Of a DNA stretch of 64,000 nt, positions 25,401 to 64,000 are shown piece by piece. The position numbers were made by a program, and so were the translations under genes. Location of the stretch: NCBI GenBank assembly GCA_963966185.1, contig CAWZYM010000172.1:787001-851000 (forward strand), in the 5' to 3' direction. How positions within the stretch are numbered: the stretch's first letter is position 1; the number at the start of each line of letters is the position of its first letter. The DNA is from Rhabditoides inermis (Eukaryota > Nematoda > Chromadorea > Rhabditida > Rhabditidae). The notes under the pieces are model-generated. The model saw only the letters and a program-made list of their open reading frames with translations, did no database searches and was not told the origin of the DNA.

Positions 25401-28400
25401 CCAAATACAGTGGACGTGCAAATTTCACATTTCACACTTTCCATATCCCACACCAGTTCAATTCCTCTCCCCTCTCCACACTCACCAGCACATTCCACAA
25501 CGTTCCGTTCGTGTCGCGTATATCCAGCGATATCACTAGGCCATAGTGCCGGCCGTCGTCCGGCTCCTAAACAAAACATTAGAACCACAAAAAACAAAGC
25601 CAATCTACCTTGACTGTATAGCAGTATCACAACGAACACATCAAATGCAAGGAACATAATACAAAAAAAACCCATCCTCACACTCTACCTTGGCGGTGGC
25701 CTTTGTCTGCATGGGTGCCTCCTGCACATAGGGACGCGACACCTGCTCCTTCAGGGGATCGCCCCCACCCATCTCGTGCAGAACGGGGTCCTGGAACACA
25801 ATGTCAATCATCATATTAAATATGTTCCACGTGATTGTGAATAGCCACCAATTAAGTCAGTGAACAATATGAGACATCTGCCAGGTGATAAGCGGAATAA
25901 CCAACATGAGCTTGTGATCGTATCATCCCCCCCCCTCCACCCACCTGCCAGTAGTTGTCGATGCCGACATCGTCTCCCCTCTCGCGCGCCCTCCTCTCCG
26001 CCTCCTCCTGCTCACGCCACATACGCATCGTCATGTCCACGCCGCGCTGCAACAATACATTATCAACATTGTTATTGTTATGCTTTCTAAACCGAAACGT
26101 TCTAACCAGTAACCAATAACAAAAAAGTAGCAGCTCACCTCCGTGTCCCTGTTGACGCCCGTCGGGTGGACAGTGATGTGCGTATTGCCAGTGGGGTGGA
26201 TGCTGCGGTGCGGGCCCGACGGACCATAGCCAGACAGAGCCAGCTGCAACCAACAGAGACATGTTTCAGGTAATTTTGAAATGCATTTCGTGAACAATTT
26301 AAGCAATTCCATGTCTTTCAGCAAAGCAAACTCTTTAACTCGCTCCTTTTCCACGGCACTCACAAAGGAGGACATGTTGTGGGGCTCTTCGTTGATGACA
26401 AACTCGTCGAGGATCCACGGGTACTGGTCGTGGATGCCAATGTCCGCGCGCAGGTACATGATCGCCTGGAACAAATATCATAATACGATCATACCAATAT
26501 ACTATGTTGTACAAAAACAATAATAATATACTACTAATCATAGTACAGTGTTGATATCTAATCAAACATCGTGCAGTGTTAAAACCCTATCAAACATACA
26601 GTATCCCACCCTCACCTCGAACTTGCTCTCGCCTCTCTTGTCGAGCGTCTTGTACTCGCTCATCTTCATGGCGACAGTGTCGATGAAGGGCGTGTAGCAG
26701 AACACTCCCTTCTTCTCCCCAATCACAGGAGACACCCAGCCGGGCGGACCGCGAGTGTCCACACTACACTTCACCTAAACAAGCGAACTCTACAACCCTA
26801 TTTCAAATACGTTTCACTAAAATTCAAAAACTAATAAATATTTTTTTCCGTAAACAATGCCATTTTCAATTCGGTTTCCACATAAAATTGATTTAAAAAG
26901 AATCCGTATTCGAAAGATACTGCTGCACCCACCCTGATGAGCTTCTCGGGTCCGAGGGCGGCGGTGAGGAATGGGTGCTGGTGGGGCGACTTGCAATGCC
27001 GGAGGTTGTATCCGTGCACCGCGCCGCGCCAGTCGCCCTCACGCACGAAACGCACGTTGAACGACACCCAACTGCCCTCGTCAGTCTGAAACACACACAA
27101 CATGGAAAGTATATGTTTCACTGCAAAGTGTTAGTTATGTACAGTCTTCTAAAATCAATCATTGTCGTCTCAAAGACTGTCCCAAAATCTAATACTAAAA
27201 CGGGTCAAAAAATAGCATAATAATAACTGTCAAAGTCAGATGACGCAACCGACCTCGTCGACGAGGTTGAGCTTCTCCTGGGGGCAGACGACGAGGTTGA
27301 AGCGGCGGCACCAGATCGTCTTGTGCGCGTACGGACTGCCCGTCTGTGCAGCCACCTTCACCACCACTCCCTCAAACTCATCTGAAAAGAGAACAGGTGA
27401 TATTGAGTTTCAACTGGACAACAAGTTTCATCAATGTCAACTCAAGGCAATTGCGTTTTGAAATTACCACACCTCTTTAGTGCTCTCATCAATGTACCAA
27501 GTACCAACCAGATATATTCACATACTTCAGAAGGAAGGGGAACTCTATCCACCGTACTCCGTACTCATACTGCTCATCGTCGTTGCACCTCTCATCAATC
27601 TACCAACCAATCGTATTCAGGAAAATGCCCTACAACCTAGAACCCACTGACACTGCTCGTCGTCGCTGGTCCTCTCGGCGGGCGGGCTGGCGCGCCGCAT
27701 CCGCGCCGCCTCGCTCTCGTGCACGTAGCGACGCGTGGGCGAGGGCAGCGGGGCGGGCTGCAACACCACATGTCACTCCGCCTGGACAAACATCCTAGCT
27801 CAACCACCTTCCACATTCTCCTTCTCATTCTCCGACTCCGTCTCTTCTTCCTACTCTGATACATGCATAGTACACAAACGGGTGATAGATGGAAGAAAAG
27901 ATGTAGTGAACAATCAATAATTGATCGTCAATCAATAATCAATAACCCTCACCTCCTCTGGCTGTCCCTGTGCGCGGGGCGGGGCTGCGGGCCGGGTAGA
28001 CACGCGAGTCCCGAATTCACTCGGAACTGCAAAAGAATATATGAATATAATAAGTACGTTTCAATGCACCTTCTAACACCACGGACACAATGTCGATTAA
28101 TTAGCATAGTGGAGTGATGGCCAAACAACAGCAATCAACAACATGTACATGTTACCTAACCTCGTGAATAATATGTTTCAATGCACCTTCTAATACATAT
28201 ACAATCTCGCCTAATTCGGACAACTTCGTGATTATCAACACAAAACATGTACATGTTGTCCAATCCCGTGAATAATACGTTTCAATGCCCCTTCCAACAC
28301 TACGGACACAATGTCGTATAATTTTGACAGCAAACCAGTTCTAACTGCAAACCCCACTGACTCTTGAACGGGACGATCTCGTCGGGCGGCGCGCGGATGC

Positions 28401-29611
28401 GCTCGTTGGCGATGGGCTGGTGCGGCTTGGCAGGCGACAGCGGCTTGGACGGCGCGGCCAACGAGGGAGTGGGAGGGGGCATGGGCTTCTTGCGGATGAA
28501 GGCGGCAGGCAGGAGAGCCTCCTGCTCCGGCGGCGGGTAGTAGCCCCTCCGACTGCGCGGCGCCGCAGTCTTCTCGGAAGCACGCAGAGGCTGAGCAGGC
28601 TGGGCAACGACAGGAGGCAATACAGGGACCTGTACAGGTGCAGGCACAGGTGCAGGTACAGGTACAGGCGGGGCGGCCTTCTTCTCGCGTTCGGGGCTCT
28701 GCGGGCGGGTGACGGCGCGACTGTGGAGACGCGTCGACACCACCATCTCCGGGTGCGCGCGCAGGTACGCCAGGTCAAAGTCCGGGATGACGAGGCGCTA
28801 AAAACAATACATTACATGTATTTTTTTTGTATTTATATACAAACTATACACAAAAATGACGTACAATGGCAGCCTCGACTTGCTGGATCATCTCCTGGTC
28901 GGTGACCTGCTTGATGTTGAGTGTGACGGCGGACATGATACCCCACTGCAGGTTCTGCTTCGACACCCGGTCAGCCACCGACTTCATCATGCGAGAGATG
29001 TCCAGACAGGCAGTGCTGTAAAACAAATTCAAAGAAAGTCATACTTCAGTTATCAACTTCGTTATCATAACGATGAACCTAATGAAACGACTCACTTGAT
29101 GGCGAGCACTTTGTAGACGATCCCGGCCTCCATCTTCTTGACGTTTATATTGCACACCCGTCCGAAGTGCACCGAGAAGGGAGTGCGCAGCGCGTGCTCC
29201 GGTGTCAGAACCACGTACGTCCATACCTGCATGAAATACATTTATTTATGTTTATATTGTTATATCTCATCAAAGTTTCGCCCCGGAAGTTTAACAAACA
29301 AATATAGAACGCACCGCAGCGACTTCCTCTTCGCAAATGCTGTCGAGACGGATGCCTGTGTGCTCGATCGACCAGCGCTCCTGCTCCTTCACCGGCCTGT
29401 ACTTGCCCGTCTCGTAGATGAACAGTTGCGAGCCCACCTAGACATTGCGGATTACGGTAGAAAGTTTGAAATGACACACCTCGGGCGGGCGCTGTTGGAT
29501 GGAGATTTCGAAGATGAGTGTCTGGTCGAGGTCGCGTATGTAGGCGTAGAATTGTCCCGTGGTGGTGACACGCACCACTACCGCGGACTTCCCGTCAACG
29601 GGGGGATCCAT
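21393..29611 (-). CDS. Unidentified 1515-aa protein: beta-rich modules, Pro-rich linker and long coiled coil
   Basis: Twenty-nine minus-strand exons join in phase, 4548 nt in total: 29611-29480, 29437-29315, 29226-29096, 29015-28865, 28797-28362, 28026-27953, 27757-27652, 27381-27254, 27085-26933, 26774-26616, 26465-26364, 26243-26139, 26046-25945, 25790-25689, 25566-25486, 25247-25160, 25069-24936, 24787-24656, 24523-24416, 24178-23354, 23303-23175, 23079-22819, 22773-22696, 22635-22511, 22373-22294, 22166-22057, 22012-21923, 21824-21651, 21521-21393. Residues 1-180 form a beta-rich module (VVVRVTTTGQFYAYIRDL). About 190-340 is a Pro-rich linker. About 390-840 contains further modules of alternating strands (EGVVVKVAAQTGSPY, GLVISLDIRDT, GIVIAKCIGQV). 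The exon 24178-23354 encodes about 275 residues, mostly Glu/Arg/Lys coiled coil. Acidic Val/Pro segments and a final module (PVFVVANVRGAHALVWAQ) follow, then a charged tail. The modules recall OB/Tudor-like barrels, but I cannot name the family. Several joints use GTCAGT donors. Confidence 0.75.
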
Positions 29612-30292
29612 TTCGACGGGTTCAGCGCCGGCGATGCGGCTCTACTCACTGCAAATCTAACATAACTATCGAAACGACCACACCGAAACTCTATTTTATT
29701 TATAATATGATAATAAAACAGAAGAAACCAAACATATACACAAAAGTAAAGGGGGAAAAACAACAAAAACAACAACCAAATTTGGGCCAGCCAAACGTAG
29801 TGGTTTGCTGTGCACAATTCCGGAAATTCAAAATTATTGCGCGCGAGTTTAAAAAGTTGAAGACTGTAAAGTTGTTTTTAACATCTCGGCTCAGTCACGA
29901 CTAGTAGGAAACTAGTCGAAAAACTACTAGGAAACGAGCTAGTTTCCTACTAGTGAGGTGGTAAATTAGTCGGCGGCTAGTTACGATAGTGACTAGTTTA
30001 CTAGTAGTTTTTTGTTGAAAAAAATAGTAGGAAAAATAGTGAACTAGTTTACTAGTAGTTTTTTTTGTTGTTGAAAAACAGTAGGATTTTTATGCGTCAT
30101 TTGTATAAAATCGGACAGTAATAACGATTTTGAGTAAACAAATTTATTATTTCACCAACATCGGAGGATCAGAGCACGATAAATGAACAACTCAAAACAT
30201 TCAATTATTTACAGACAATAAATATAAAGTTTACAGGAATATTGCAATCAAATTCACACGTGTAGCGTCATAACATCTTAGATCATGCTCTT
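29612..30292. other. Intergenic: palindromic CTAGTAGGAAACTAG cluster
   Basis: Upstream flank of the 1515-aa gene and downstream flank of the decayed gene. Between 29880 and 30080 it holds repeated, mutually inverted copies of CTAGTAGGAAACTAG-like units. No coding exon seen. Confidence 0.6.
29895..30080. repeat. Cluster of CTAGTAGGAAACTAG palindromic repeats (copy 1)
   Basis: Units such as GACTAGTAGGAAACTAGTC and its inverse AGCTAGTTTCCTACTAGT alternate, with ACTAGTTTACTAGTAGTTTTTT variants. The units can fold into hairpins. A second cluster of the same units lies at about 31540-31670, on the other side of the decayed gene. Confidence 0.85.
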
Positions 30293-31086
30293 TTACGAGT
30301 TGCTTGAAAACGAGTAGAAGGAGCGCAGAATGGGGTGGGCCTGGAGCTTCCAATGTGTCTTCCTCATCTGGCGCACGACCGCCGCCATCTGACTGGAGAT
30401 GTAGCCCTCGCGCACGACTCGGGTGGCCACGCCGTCATCGTTCACATGCGACCTGAAACACGTTTTGTGAACTTCAATCAACGCAACGCAACGAATTATC
30501 ATCACCGCTCATGACAATCAGTTGTCTACCCCTCACCTGAGATAAATCTTGGCGTGCGCCTCAGACTATCCGAACTTCGATCACCGACTCCATGTGACGA
30601 GCCAGTCGCCTAAAAGACATTCAAGATAAATCAACAATCATCAGAGGCTTCACTGATTGCAAATAGATCTGACCTTGGTGGTCATGCTGCCAATACTCGA
30701 TATCATGGCTCTTGCTGAGAGTACGCAGATGTCATATCAGGCAACGCTCTACCACACACGCCCACTATAGAACATAATTCTCACCTTGCCTAGTGATGAA
30801 GACCCAGCGAGGCCGTGTCGGTGTCCGCTATCCATACCGCGACACGTCACCTAGAATTGTAAAAAAAAAATACAATTTTTTATACATTTACAGACTAGCG
30901 CTATTCGCTAATACGCTGTTAGCTCACATATCGTGATTAATATCAATCAAATCTTTGAAGATGGTCAGCAGAGTGAAATACAATCAATTCCTCGTCTCAC
31001 CTCGCCTGCTTGATGACGTTGCAAGTGCGCCACATAGGCGAACACGCGCGACGCATGTACAGAGTCCTTGCCAGCTCGCAGATCAC
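30293..31086 (-). pseudogene. Decayed multi-exon gene of unknown family
   Basis: Minus-strand segments with splice-like borders are recognisable: 31086-31001 (VICELARTLYMRRACSPMW...), about 30850-30790, about 30720-30675, about 30609-30541 and 30452-30293 (SHVNDDGVATRVVREGYISS..., ending at TAA). Codon content looks protein-like within each piece, but the reading frames do not join. The second piece reads into TGA or TAG depending on phase. The fourth carries a TGA at about 30570, and the correct frame resumes only after a one-base shift (SEAHAKIYLR). I therefore read it as a broken gene. An alternative is a real gene with unusual splicing or a local assembly error. No family recognised. Confidence 0.45.
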
Positions 31087-31539
31087 CTGTAATCACACGT
31101 TATGTTGTGCCAAAGTTGAGTGATAAACAATAGTTTCGGAGCGAGATAATGTGAGTGAAAAAAGCGAAAGCGAACAATGGAACAATATAATATGCGAATC
31201 GGTGTAACGGGAATTATTATGTTTCAATACATACTGGGAAATATATTTGAAAAATAAGATGAATGAGGGGTTGAAGACGGAGATGACGACGGAAAGGATG
31301 AATATGCGCTTTCATCTGATATTTTGGCAACAACAAAAACAAACGGAAATATGTTGTGCGCGACAATGCTGACCAGGAAGATCGACTAGAATGAGCACAC
31401 CCATGCTCTGATATCATCATAAATGCATACAAAGAAAAATACATTAAAAAACAATTAAAACAAAACAAACAACAACTTTCGTCAAAACAATACGAAAATG
31501 TTGCTGTACAGTATATTACAAATCGTGGTGGGACCATTT

Positions 31540-31670
31540 TGAAAAGACTAGTAGGAAACTAGTAGGAAATTTTCCTACTAGTTTTTGAACTAGTTTACTA
31601 GTAGTCAAAAATTTAGCTAGTTTCCTAGTAGGAAAAAATCGGGCGAACTAGTTTCCTACTAGTCACCCAC
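31540..31670. repeat. Cluster of CTAGTAGGAAACTAG palindromic repeats (copy 2)
   Basis: Same unit family as at 29895-30080 (AGTAGGAAACTAGTAGGAAA followed by inverse TTTCCTACTAG). The two clusters bracket the decayed gene, about 1.5 kb apart. The rest of 31087-31915 contains no exon I can support. Confidence 0.85.
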
Positions 31671-31821
31671 AGGCCAGATTCTTTTAATTATTACTTCTAA
31701 CTTTCAATTGGCCCAGAAACATCAATGTGACAATGTGCAATATTTCGATCGACTATATTTCTCCATAGAAAACAATGTCGAATCAAATTTTTTTCTTCCA
31801 GCGATGCGATTCAAAACAAAA

Positions 31822-31827
31822 TTTATT
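31822..31827 (-). terminator. Poly-A signal (AATAAA on minus strand) of the XDH-family gene
   Basis: TTTATT on the given strand, 89 bp beyond the TGA at 31918-31916 in the direction of transcription. Spacing is typical for a short 3' UTR. Confidence 0.6.
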
Positions 31828-31915
31828 CGAAAACACAGTAAATATATTATTAACATATAAAATTCTATGTAAATAGGATTACAGTAAGCCAAACAAAAGT
31901 ACAGTAATCCTTATT

Positions 31916-63950
<32,035 letters not shown>

Positions 63951-64000
63951 CTGAAAGGTGGACAGGTGGACAAGGACATGTAAAGTACACACCCTTGACG

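Overview
This window is nuclear DNA from a nematode. Genes are split into many short exons (about 50-150 bp, GC-rich, near-perfect phase continuity) by introns with GT..(T/C)AG borders. It carries two tandem nematode-type 7TM chemoreceptor genes and is littered with (CT)n/(GA)n tracts, foldback elements and retrotransposons. The exon/intron texture suggests a diplogastrid-like worm (Pristionchus group); that is an inference only. All gene models were assembled by eye from splice sites and reading phase, so exon joints are predictions.

Left part, + strand. (1) The 3' end of an unidentified coiled-coil gene (to 1267, poly-A signal 1471). (2) Twinkle, the mitochondrial replicative DNA helicase (1735-15509). 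It starts with a mitochondrial presequence and keeps a four-cysteine T7-primase-like zinc motif, while the TOPRIM catalytic acids are gone. (3) An ACOT13-like hotdog thioesterase (17087-18874). Two mitochondria-linked genes therefore lie side by side.

Middle, - strand. (4) A 357-aa gene (20741-19087) with two copies of a KH-like module. (5) A 1515-aa unidentified protein (29611-21393) with beta-rich modules, a proline-rich linker and a long Glu/Arg/Lys coiled coil. (6) A decayed multi-exon gene (31086-30293) bracketed by CTAGTAGGAAACTAG palindromes.

Right half, - strand. A xanthine dehydrogenase/aldehyde oxidase family gene runs from beyond the right edge (first exon here ends at 63950) to 31916 and has 39 visible exons. 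Iron-sulphur and molybdopterin motifs are kept, but the FAD-binding motifs are strongly altered. One intron of about 18.4 kb (36100-54544) holds most of the accessory DNA: a TTAA-flanked MITE, a LINE split by an LTR element that is itself split by a second LTR element, and two chemoreceptor paralogues on the opposite strand. One paralogue looks broken by a small TIR insertion; the other looks intact. Smaller introns hold three tRNA-like SINE remnants, two more foldback elements and an element ending in inverted GGTGCGGTGGTGCG minisatellites.

I saw no CRISPR array, rRNA, convincing functional tRNA or bacterial-type operon. The most interesting points are the mosaic Twinkle, the oxidoreductase with a degenerate FAD site, the nested retrotransposons without a visible pol, and the unidentified 1515-aa modular protein.
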